From Cannabis sativa (taxonomy: Eukaryota; Streptophyta; Magnoliopsida; Rosales; Cannabaceae), in contig NC_083607.1 of NCBI RefSeq assembly GCF_029168945.1, forward strand, positions 35,945,257-36,009,256: 64,000 nt of DNA, written 5' to 3'. This document shows, piece by piece, positions 55,509 through 64,000 of this stretch (position 1 is its first letter; each line of letters begins with the position of its first letter). A program made the position numbers and the translations under genes. The notes below the pieces were generated by a model. The model saw nothing but the letters and a program-made list of their open reading frames with translations. It was not told where the DNA came from and did not search any database.

Positions 55509-58500
55509 AATACCCTTGGCAATTCTTCGGGCCAGTTATTTTTACGGACGGCGGCTTCTTTTTCAAGGTGACCTTTAGGATTTTATTGACTGCTTCCGCC
55601 TGGCCGTTTGTTTGAGGCCGGGCTACCGCGGAGAAGCTTTTTACCACTCCGTGTTGGTTGCAAAAGTCAGTAAATTCCTCGCAATCAAATTGCTTTCCAT
55701 TGTCTGAGACTATTTTGTGAGGCAACCCGTATCGACACACTATGTTTTTGATAACAAAGTCCAACGCCTTCTTAGCAGTTATTGTCTTCATAGGCTCAGC
55801 CTCTGTCCACTTGGTGAAGTAGTCCACTGCTACTATTGCATACTTTACCCCTCCTTTTCCCGTAGGTAGAGACCCGATGAGATCTATTCCCCAGACCGCG
55901 AAGGGCCAGGGGCTGGTCATCAAAGTGATCTCATTTGGAGGAGCTCTCGGTATGTTTGCGTACCTTTGGCACGAGTCACACTTTTGGACATAGTCTATAC
56001 AATCTTTTTTCATTGTTGGCCAGAAGTACCCTTGCCTCAATATTTTCTTTGAGAGGCTGGGTCCTCCCGTATGATCTCCACAGAACCCTTCATGGACCTC
56101 CAGCATGATTTGTCTAGCTTCAGGGTCCGATACACACCTTAAATAAGGCATGCTGAGTCCTCTCCGGTAGAGAATTTGATCCATCATTACATAACGATGA
56201 GCCTGATACTGAATCTTTCGAGACAGCGCCCTCTCTTGGGGCAACTCACCTGTGGTTATGTACTTTATGATGGGGACAATCCAGCTGGGTTCTTGCCCAA
56301 CCGTTTGTCTGGTCTCTTTTATTTTGATGCTTGGCTCTGCCAAGCGTTCCACTGGTACTACCCCCAACTCTTCGATTTCGCTGTCCGAGGCTAACTTAGC
56401 CAGACAGTCTGCGTGAGCGTTCTTTTCTCGGGGGATTCTTTCTATTTTATAGTCCGTGAATTCGTGGAGTAGTTCTCGGACTATTGTTACGTACGCGGCC
56501 ATCCTTTCGCCGCGAGTTTGGTATTCTCCGGAAACTTGGTTTACGACCAGCTGAGAATCGATGTAGACTTCCACCCTCTTGGCTCCTACAACTTTAGCCA
56601 ATTTTAGCCCTGCTATTAGGGCCTCATATTCGGCTTCATTATTCGAAGCTGTGAAGTTGAATCGGAGTGCTGCCTGGAGCCGCAATCCAGTAGGTGATAT
56701 CATAGCCACTCCGGCTCCTGAACCGTTCTCATTAGAAGCTCCATCCACAAATACTCTCCAAGTGGGGATGGGTGGCTCCGGTGTATTGGCTGTTGCCTCG
56801 GCTTCATTACATTCGGTGATGAAGTCCGCCAAGGCTTGGCCTTTTATGGAAATCCGGGGCACGTAATGTAAGTCGAACTGACTCAGCTCCATCGCCCACT
56901 TGAGGAGCCTTCCGGATGCTTCAGGCTTCTGGAGAACTTGCCGGAGTGGATGATTGGTCAAGATTCTGATCGGATGGGCTTGGAAGTATGGTCTCAACTT
57001 CCTTGATGCCATCAGGAGGCAGAATACTAATTTTTCAATAACCGGGTACCTTGTCTCGGCTCCTACCATGCGCTTACTAACATAGTACACGGGGTGCTGA
57101 ATTTTTTCTTCCTCCCGGACCAGTGCAGCACTGACCGCATGCTCGGAGACGGCCAAGTAAAGGAACAAGTCTTCTCCAAGGACGGGTTTTGATAGGATAG
57201 GAGGTTTGGCCATGTGGTCTTTTAACCTTTTGAATGCCTCCTCGCATTCATCTGTCCATTCGAACTTTTGGCATTTCTTCAGTATGTTGAAGAAGGGTAT
57301 GCACTTGTCCGTGGATCGTGAGATAAAGCGGCTTAGTGCGGCTACCTTTCCGGTCAAGCTCTGCACGTCCTTATGTTTCTTGGGGGATGGCATGTCCAGG
57401 AGAGCTTGGATTTTCTCCGGGTTCGCCTCGATCCCCCTTTGGCTGACTATGAAGCCCAGGAATTTTCCCGACTTGACCCCGAAGGTGCATTTTTTCGGAT
57501 TGAGCTTCATGCCGTATCTCCGGACGACTTCGAAACATTCCTCTAAGTCGTTTGCGTGGCTGTTGCATGCTTTGGATTTGACGAGCATGTCGTCTACATA
57601 TACCTCCATGTTTCGTCCCAGGAGGCTTTTAAACATCCGGTTAACCATTCTTTGATAGGTTGCTCCGGCGTTTTTCAGTCCGAAAGGCATGACTAGGTAA
57701 CAGTATACCCCCTTATCGGTCCTGAAGCTAGTGCACTCCTGGTCTGCCGTATGCATTTTTATTTGGTTGTACCCAGCATAGGCATCCATGAAAGACAGTA
57801 GCTTAGATCCGGACGTGGCGTCTACCATCTGGTCGATCCTGGGCAGCGGAAAGCAGTCCTTTGGGCAGGCTTTGTTTAGATCTGTGAAATCTATACAAAC
57901 CCGCCAAGTCCCGTTCGGCTTGGGCACCAGGACCGGATTGGCCAGCCATTCCGGATAGTATACGTCGCGGATCATGCCATTGGACAAAAGTTTATCCACC
58001 TCTTTCTCTAAGGCCTCGGCTTTCACCGAGTCGAGCAGGCGTCTCTTTTGCTGTACAGGGGGCATGTCCGGGTTGACATTGAGTACATGGGTGATGACAT
58101 GAGGGCTGATGCCGGTCATGTCTTCTTGGCGCCATGCGAAAATGTCGATGGCGCCCTTCAGTGTTTTTATTATTTTATCTTTTTCCTCCGGATCCAGGCT
58201 TCTCCCTATCCGGAGTACTTTGGTGGAGTCGTCGTCGCACACTGGTATTTCTTCGACGTCCTCCATTGGTTCTACGACCCTTTCGGACCCTATGCGAGGA
58301 TCCAACTCGTCCTCTTCAGCCTTCTCTATCTCAGGGGGCCCCCGGACCATGAGTACTGGCAAGTGGGTGGCAACATTGTAACATTGCCTGGCCTCTCCTT
58401 GATTTCCCCTCACCATTGTAACGTTGTAGGCTGTTGGACAGTCTACCACCACGAAGGTGCAATACTTGAATGTGCTTTGGGGGGTATCGGGGAACAGGGT

Positions 58501-59409
58501 GACCAGGAGCCTGACTTTTGCAATCGGGATTAGCGTCGTCCCGTTAAACCCTGTGAGCTGCGATCCACTAGGCGAGAGGTCCCGGTCGGTCAACCCTATC
58601 GCAGTGAAGGCTTCTTTGAAGAGCAAGTTCACGGAGCTCCCGTTGTCAATCAGGACCCTAGCCACCACCTTATTTGCGATGGGGGTCTCTATGACCAGCG
58701 GGTCGTGGTGAGGAAAACGCACCGCCTTGGCGTCTTCTTCCGTGAACGTTATGGGTTGGTCCATTAGCCGAGGCCTTTGAGCCGGGAGTTGAGTGACCTC
58801 CCACACCTCACTGTGTCTTGCGGCCTCGGCATATCTCTTTCGCTCCTTGCGAGTGTTTCCTCCGATATGGGGACCTCCGGAGATCATGGCTACCCGTCCA
58901 TTAGGCCGGGGCGGTAGTCCGGGTATATGCTGGGTGTCACCTGCGGGAGCAGCTGGAGGCAATACTCCTGCTGTACCCCCTGGTGTTCCAGGAGGCATAC
59001 CCCCTGCCACCTGCCCTGGATTAAGGTGGGGCAACCTATTTTTGATCCACTCATAGAGGTGGCCCAAACGGATCAAATTCTCAATCTCGTCTTTGAGATT
59101 TTTACACTCATTGGTGCTATGACCAATGTCGTTGTGATACTCGCACCTTTTACTCGGATCTCTCCGGGAGCTGTCTTTGTACAATGGCTGGGGTCTCCGG
59201 TAGTGCGTATTCTGCCTTGTGGCAAAATATACACGTTCCTGAGAGTCCGTGAGCTCTGTGTACTGGGTGTATTGGGGTGTGTACCCCTTCTTTTGGCGCT
59301 TCTCTCCCGTTCGGGTGCTGCCCTTGGAGGACCTTTTGCTCCTCGACCCACAGGTAGGGCTCGTTAAGCTAGCGATCGGGGCGGCTTGTGAAGGAGCCCG
59401 TCCATTCAC
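55441..59409 (-). CDS. R2 pol: Gag tail, protease, RT, RNase H, second RNase H, integrase core
   Basis: 1322-codon open frame. In order: knuckle CEYHNDIGHSTNEC (residues 89-102); protease with IDNGSS (Asp about 255) but lacking the 30-residue strand that R1 has after AYN; reverse transcriptase with ACPKDCFPLPRID, FMDAYAGYNQI and YVDD at 604-607; first RNase H (YLAVSEHAVSAALV); second, archaeal-type RNase H (VDGASNENGSGAG near 888, NNEAEYEALIAGL); integrase HHCC and catalytic Asp 1176, Asp 1236, Glu 1272 (spacing 59 and 35, the normal D,D-35-E). The last 40 or so codons are a shifted reading of integrase sequence. RT, both RNases H and the integrase core look active. It begins one base out of frame with Gag. 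Confidence 0.9.
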   Translation of the reverse strand: MNGRAPSQAAPIASLTSPTCGSRSKRSSKGSTRTGEKRQKKGYTPQYTQYTELTDSQERVYFATRQNTHYRRPQPLYKDSSRRDPSKRCEYHNDIGHSTNECKNLKDEIENLIRLGHLYEWIKNRLPHLNPGQVAGGMPPGTPGGTAGVLPPAAPAGDTQHIPGLPPRPNGRVAMISGGPHIGGNTRKERKRYAEAARHSEVWEVTQLPAQRPRLMDQPITFTEEDAKAVRFPHHDPLVIETPIANKVVARVLIDNGSSVNLLFKEAFTAIGLTDRDLSPSGSQLTGFNGTTLIPIAKVRLLVTLFPDTPQSTFKYCTFVVVDCPTAYNVTMVRGNQGEARQCYNVATHLPVLMVRGPPEIEKAEEDELDPRIGSERVVEPMEDVEEIPVCDDDSTKVLRIGRSLDPEEKDKIIKTLKGAIDIFAWRQEDMTGISPHVITHVLNVNPDMPPVQQKRRLLDSVKAEALEKEVDKLLSNGMIRDVYYPEWLANPVLVPKPNGTWRVCIDFTDLNKACPKDCFPLPRIDQMVDATSGSKLLSFMDAYAGYNQIKMHTADQECTSFRTDKGVYCYLVMPFGLKNAGATYQRMVNRMFKSLLGRNMEVYVDDMLVKSKACNSHANDLEECFEVVRRYGMKLNPKKCTFGVKSGKFLGFIVSQRGIEANPEKIQALLDMPSPKKHKDVQSLTGKVAALSRFISRSTDKCIPFFNILKKCQKFEWTDECEEAFKRLKDHMAKPPILSKPVLGEDLFLYLAVSEHAVSAALVREEEKIQHPVYYVSKRMVGAETRYPVIEKLVFCLLMASRKLRPYFQAHPIRILTNHPLRQVLQKPEASGRLLKWAMELSQFDLHYVPRISIKGQALADFITECNEAEATANTPEPPIPTWRVFVDGASNENGSGAGVAMISPTGLRLQAALRFNFTASNNEAEYEALIAGLKLAKVVGAKRVEVYIDSQLVVNQVSGEYQTRGERMAAYVTIVRELLHEFTDYKIERIPREKNAHADCLAKLASDSEIEELGVVPVERLAEPSIKIKETRQTVGQEPSWIVPIIKYITTGELPQERALSRKIQYQAHRYVMMDQILYRRGLSMPYLRCVSDPEARQIMLEVHEGFCGDHTGGPSLSKKILRQGYFWPTMKKDCIDYVQKCDSCQRYANIPRAPPNEITLMTSPWPFAVWGIDLIGSLPTGKGGVKYAIVAVDYFTKWTEAEPMKTITAKKALDFVIKNIVCRYGLPHKIVSDNGKQFDCEEFTDFCNQHGVVKSFSAVARPQTNGQAEAVNKILKVTLKKKPPSVKITGPKNCQGYCGPTDDPRNHNRSLAVLNGVRL

Positions 59410-60960
59410 CCGGACGGGTTGCCGTAATGGGAAGATGCCGGGGCCAAAGCACGGCCACAGGCGTATCCGGGAGTAGCAGAGAACTGTATGCCACTTACCG
59501 GAGGAGTCGCGGTCGGGACAGTACCCGAGGGCGACACTCCTGGCATGTATCCCGCTATCCCGGTGGGATAATAGCCTCCGTAAGCCACGATCTGGGCTTC
59601 TTCGAGGTTAATATATTTTTGGATTCGCTTCTGGAAGTCCTGAAGGCTAGCAGCGCCTTCTTGCTGTAATTCGTTCCAGAAGGGAGTCCCAGTGCGGATT
59701 CCTGCTTGGAGAAGCGCAAGCTGTTGTCCGTCGTCGACCTTCTTGGTCTTCGAGGCTTCCTCTCGGAACCTCTTGATGTAATTCTTCAGGGTCTCGGTGG
59801 GCAGTTGCTTGATGTTGGTCAAGGCACTAACCTCCAAGTTGACCTTCCTGGCAGCGACAAACTGTCTCCGGAAGTTGGTTTGGAGTTTGTTCCAACAACC
59901 CACCGATCCTGGTTCCAATTTCTTGAACCATTCCTCCGCTGACCCGCTCAGAGTGAGAGGGAAGCATAAGCATTTGGCGTCATTGCTGACCCGCATGACT
60001 GTCATGACTCGGTTGAACCGTGACAAGTGATCACTGGGGTCGGAGTTCCCAGTATATGCCGCCATTTCGGGCATCTTGAAGTTTTTAGGGAGCTCCGCCT
60101 CCAAGATATGTTTGGCACAAGGCTCCCGATCCTCACTGTCCGAATTGGAGTCGTCTCCCTTCTGCCTCCGGGAGACTCGAGCAATATCTTTTCGAAGTAT
60201 GGCAAGTTCTGCCATAATCCCTTCGTTTACAGTACCCGAGGAGGCTACGGGCCTGTATCTTTTTTGGTCAAGGTGATCCCGGAGGTCACCTTGATTCCCA
60301 TTAATTTGATTTCTCAGATCAATGGGTGGACATCTCTGTCCCCTTCTTCCTCTACCTCCTGGTTCCTGGAGCACGAAAACGCTTTTCCGGTCCCCTCGAT
60401 CCTGAGGGCCAAGACTCCCTCTTTGGGGCTTGCCCCTCTGCGGACCTTTCCCTTTAGGGAAATCCGAGCGGACCTTTCGCGGATCCTGCACCTTTTTCTT
60501 TCGACCAGGGGTAGAAGTAGGGTTTTTTGTTTGGTTTTCCTCAGCAGGGTGCCTTATAGGGCTAGGTTCCCTAGGCCTTTGCTGCTGGGAATTAGGCGAA
60601 GACGTTGCTGGCTCCCCATCGAGTCCAGCGGCCATCGCCTTGGGATGCACGTGAATACCAGCTGCCTCCATGGCTTTCTGCATGGCTAGCATCACTTCCT
60701 GCATTTTTTTGATTTTGCGCTTTCTGAGCTTCGATCTCAGCTTCATGATCGATAGCTTTTTGTCTAAGGAGCACCAGTTCTGAGTAGCTTCCTCCGTCAT
60801 AGGCATACTCGTCGAGGTGTTCCTCGTAGTTCTCATCGGGAACTATTTCTTCTTCTTCTTCCTCGGACTCCTCTGCTGCCCTTGAGGCTACATCTTCCTC
60901 ATTGGGGTTTTCAGCGTCTTCTAGAGGGCGAGGATGACGTGTAGCTCTTGTCTCCACCAT
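59406..60960 (-). pseudogene. R2 Gag, one frameshift in an A7 run
   Basis: Starts MVETRATRHPRPLEDAE at 60960, 43 bases after the PBS. The acidic N-terminus (EESEEEEEE) ends in a frameshift in the T7 run at 60704-60710 (an extra A on the coding strand; R1 reads QNQKMQEV in frame). The downstream frame carries the Lys/Arg-rich linker, and the capsid-like domain with WFKKLEPGS, NFRRQFVAARK and NYIKRFREEA. It ends NPSG-stop at 59406, where one base is missing compared with R1, so Gag and pol are out of frame. Confidence 0.88.
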
Positions 60961-61002
60961 TGTCGTGAAGTTAAATGCTTGTTGTGAAGCAGCTTTCCTC
61001 AG

Positions 61003-61020
61003 CTCTCAATGAAAGCACCA
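61003..61020 (-). promoter_or_regulatory. R2 primer-binding site (tRNA not assigned)
   Basis: Minus strand TGGTGCTTTCATTGAGAG, identical to R1, three bases after the LTR. Confidence 0.6.
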
Positions 61021-61023
61021 AAA

Positions 61024-61805
61024 TGTTGACCGAGGTTTTCGGCAACTATTAAAATATAATTATAATAAGGAGCTGTAAGAAAGTGAGATGAAGACTTTTT
61101 ACGTGGTTGGGGCGTTAATGAGCCTTAGTCCACGAGCCACTGCTATTAATGGATGTATTTAATACAGATTCTACACTTGAGAGAATGTTTTTCTCTTAAA
61201 TACAGAGAATGTTCTTGGTGAGTTTTTTTTTCTTCTTGCTCTTTTGCAACCAAGATTCTCCGACCCCATTAAATGAGCTTTGAGGGGGTATTTATAGTGT
61301 TTTGGTGGGGTAATCCCTAGAATTGTTCTTACACATGTGTCTGTAAGTATCCATAAAGTTGGGCATTTCCGATGAATATACCATGGGTGATGCATGGTCA
61401 AATCCCTAGGTGCTGTAGGGTTTTTATGGAGAATGTCCTTTTTGTCTTGTGATTGACGTGACTCTTCGCAGAGTAGCCGTCGCTAGACTTAAATGATCAT
61501 TACTGTAGCGCTGCTGTTCGGGGGTTGTGCCGTCAGACTTTATTGCGTGTTACAGTCCCAACACGCTTCCTCCCATGCAGCATTAAATGCGACTTGATTT
61601 CTCGGGAGAGACCTGACACATCCCGGAGAGCCTTCATGCTATACTAGCTTCCTGGAGTACCTTGCACTCCGGGTGTCTCCTCCGGGACCCATGCTAATAG
61701 CGCTTCCTAGTGGCATAAAAAGACTTAGCAAATCTTTCCAAGTTATCTGATCCACGTGTCCCTTCTCGACTGGTCCACGTATTTTGGGCGAATTCTGGAG
61801 CAACA
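61024..61805 (-). repeat. R2 5' LTR
   Basis: 782 bp. Differences from the 3' LTR found by eye: GTCTG/GTCTA near 61340 and AGGG/AGGC near 61420. Reversed TATA box 61289-61296. Confidence 0.97.
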
Positions 61806-64000
61806 CTTATAATTAAAGCTCATTATTTTAAGAGAGTTGTATTTTTATTTGATACTTATTTTAATCTATTTATTTTATTAAAATTACTAATTTATATAAC
61901 TCTAAATATAAATTTTAATTTAATATATATAAAATTATATACATACCTGGATAGATATGAAAAAAAAAAGTTATTTTTCATCATTAGTATTAACTTTCCA
62001 ATAGATTTTATGAAAATTACTTAATGTTATAATTAATTTTCAACTCAAATTTAATTTTCAATAAATATATATCTCTAATTAAATTCGTAATCTAATGTAT
62101 TTAAAATACATTTTTGAATTCTATTAAAATAAAATAAAATCAAACTGAAAAAATTATTCTAATTTATGTTGATCTAAAATTAAATAAATTAATTTTCAAC
62201 ATAAATATAATTTTCTTATTTAATTAAATCACTTAAGAAAAATATCAAATATTTAAGTGTCTTGAACGAATCAACATAAATATTAATTTTCCATTTAATT
62301 CATTACATCTACAAAATATAAAAAAGTCTACTTAAAAAATAACTATCTAGATATTTCATAAACTAATTATTAATTTTTTAATTAAAATATAATATATTTT
62401 AGTCTATTTATTTTAATAAATCATTAATAAAAATTACTTAATTTAAGTTCATCTAAAATTAATTAACAAATTAATTTTTAACTTAATTTAATTTTCAAAA
62501 TTGAAATTTTTTCAAAATATACAGATTTGAATTAAAAATGTATTTCAAAATTTACATGAAAAATTGAGTATTAAAATAAAGTGAAATATACTCTGAAAAT
62601 TATTCTAATTTAAGTTAATCTAAAATTAAAAAATTTCAACTTAAATATGATTTTCTATTTGATTAAATTTATAAAAAATAGAAACAAATAATTAAGTATC
62701 GTAAATAAAATTAACTTAATTATTAATTCTAATTTAATGTCTAAGAAAAATATTCTAATTTATGTTGATCTAACATTAATTGATAAATTAATTTTCAACT
62801 TAAATATATTTTACTATTTAATTAAATTTCTAGAAATAGAAATAAATAATTAAGTATCTTGAATAAAATCAACTTAATTATTAATTCTAATTTAAGTTTT
62901 AAGAAAAATATTCTAATTTAAATTAGTCTAAAATTAATTTTCAGCTTAAATATATTTTACTATTTAATTAAATATTAGAAAATATAAATTAGTTACCAAA
63001 AATTACTATCTAGAATTATTTCTTCAAACTAGATGTGTTTTTCTCAATTAATTTTAAAATAATCTAATAAAAAATTAATTTCTTTTATTTCAAAATTAAT
63101 TACGTTGCTAATTCAATTTTAATCAGGTTAAACTAATATAATTAGCCTAATACAATTATTTACATAAGGCAAATGGGCCTTCACAATTGGAGTTGTTCAT
63201 ATGAGGGAGGACTGGGTCCAATATGTCGTAGCTACTGCTATTGGCCCCCTAATTCTCACACAAGGCCCAAAAGAGAGAAATTTAACATTTCATTAAATAA
63301 TTGTTATTAATTGATTAAGCCCAATACTAATTGGGCCTAAATAAAACTATCAAAAGTGATATTTTATTTCAGCAACCTAGTCAATTTAAATATCTAAAAT
63401 TTAATGGACTTCCTATATGCATCTAAGCCTAATAGCAAACATATAGGCTCACACAAGCAAACTGATTTGGATGGGTCCTATCATGTTACTAGGTTTATCA
63501 CAGATGAAAGAAATTACAAAATTTACCTGTTACAAATTATTTATTTGATATATTGACAATTAGACTATGATTAAAATCAGATCATTGGATCTGTCAGCAA
63601 GTTAATCATAGCAATTTAAATCAAATAAATAATAAGTTTGTCAAAAAAAAAAATAGTTTTTGAATAAACAATCAAACATGTAACAATTTCTGGAAAGTAG
63701 GTGAAGATATTTCTATTTTAAAATAAATTTTTAAAAAATATCTTAACTTGAATCTAAATTTAGGTTGTTAGAAAATATTTGAAAAATATTTAAAATCTAA
63801 CAAACCTTAAAATATCTTAAATTCAAATTTGAAATTTAAATATCCCACTAATTTGCAAATATCCAATTTATTTAAATAATTTAAATTAATTAAATAACTA
63901 ATAAGATAATATAACATAATATCTTAACTTATTGTGAAAATTAATATACGCAAGTGTACGCAGTCACACAAGTAATAAAGTGATAAGTAAGATCGTCTCC
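61806..64000 (-). mobile_element. C0: leader, PBS-proximal part, to the window edge
   Basis: AT-rich copia leader in minus orientation. Contains the inverted-end block (63175-63268) and splice-donor-like block (63471-63540). The LTR should start just past 64000 if C0 resembles C1, but the last 65 or so bases (from about 63935) do not match other copia leaders. No gene is seen. Confidence 0.75.
63175..63268 (-). other. Conserved 94-nt leader block with inverted-repeat ends (C0)
   Basis: GGGCCTT at 63175-63181 and AAGGCCC at 63262-63268. The inner pairing is weakened here (CATATGAG instead of CATGTGAG), consistent with an old copy. Confidence 0.5.

Larger units (their letters stand above)
49521..61805 (-). 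mobile_element. R2: young Ty3/gypsy Tat/Retand-like element with full antisense gene
   Basis: 12285 bp. LTRs 49521-50302 and 61024-61805 (782 bp each) differ at only two positions that I could find (about 0.26%). Target duplication CTTAT at 49516-49520 and 61806-61810. Gag and pol are on the minus strand (60960 down to 55050); an oppositely transcribed, intron-containing gene occupies 50735-54528 on the plus strand. Gag and pol carry several single-base frameshifts despite the young LTRs. Confidence 0.97.

Noticed and set aside
57206..60689. Plus-strand ORFs of up to 220 codons opposite R2 gag-pol
   Set aside because: Mirror frames of GC-rich pol and gag; they contain no known domain and do not persist in R1 beyond what the sense protein imposes.

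Overview
The window is plant nuclear DNA made almost entirely of nested LTR retrotransposons. I find no host gene, rRNA or tRNA gene. The elements (Ty1/copia with a TGTTGGG...CAACA type of LTR, a Tekay-like chromovirus Ty3/gypsy, and Tat/Retand-like Ty3/gypsy with a second RNase H) are typical of flowering plants, and the AT-rich leaders and many point-mutated ORFs fit pericentromeric or other heterochromatin. I cannot name the species.

I use working labels. C0 is a minus-strand copia element whose ends lie outside the window; its internal region appears at 1-398, 48860-49520 and 61806-64000. C1 (+ copia, 399-48859, target duplication AGATG) inserted into C0. C2 (+ copia, 6510-45322, duplication GACTC) inserted into C1 between the integrase and reverse transcriptase. 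C3 (- copia, 13316-41841, duplication CCATT) inserted into the same linker of C2. K1 (- Tekay-like gypsy, 14724-24473, duplication CACAT) inserted into the 3' LTR of C3. R1 (+ Tat-like gypsy, 29985-39106, duplication GTAAG) inserted into the leader of C3. Separately, R2 (- Tat-like gypsy, 49521-61805, duplication CTTAT) inserted into the leader of C0. Every boundary was read from LTR ends plus a 5-bp duplication, so the order of events is C0, C1, C2, C3, then K1 and R1, with R2 independent. R2 is the youngest (2 differences between its 782-bp LTRs); R1 has 11 differences over 784 bp.

The copia elements carry gag, protease, integrase, reverse transcriptase and RNase H in copia order, all broken by stops or frameshifts. 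They have an unusual leader of about 2.5-3 kb between primer-binding site and gag. It is very AT-rich but contains conserved islands: GC-rich hairpins, a 93-nt block bounded by GGGCCTT/AAGGCCC, a block with a splice-donor-like CAGGTAAAT, and a pair of TGACTCTCGC motifs 112 nt apart.

The most interesting system is in R1 and R2. Between pol and the 3' LTR lies a gene on the opposite strand with its own TATA box, an upstream 99-bp-period repeat, a leader intron, and (in R2) two further introns and an approximately 985-residue coding sequence with a PF04195-type domain, a basic patch and a long coiled coil. In R1 this gene was cut short by a deletion of about 3.2 kb at a 7-bp microhomology, which joins sense pol tail to antisense gene. 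R2 combines near-identical LTRs with several coding lesions, suggesting recent mobilisation in trans or residual homopolymer sequencing errors.
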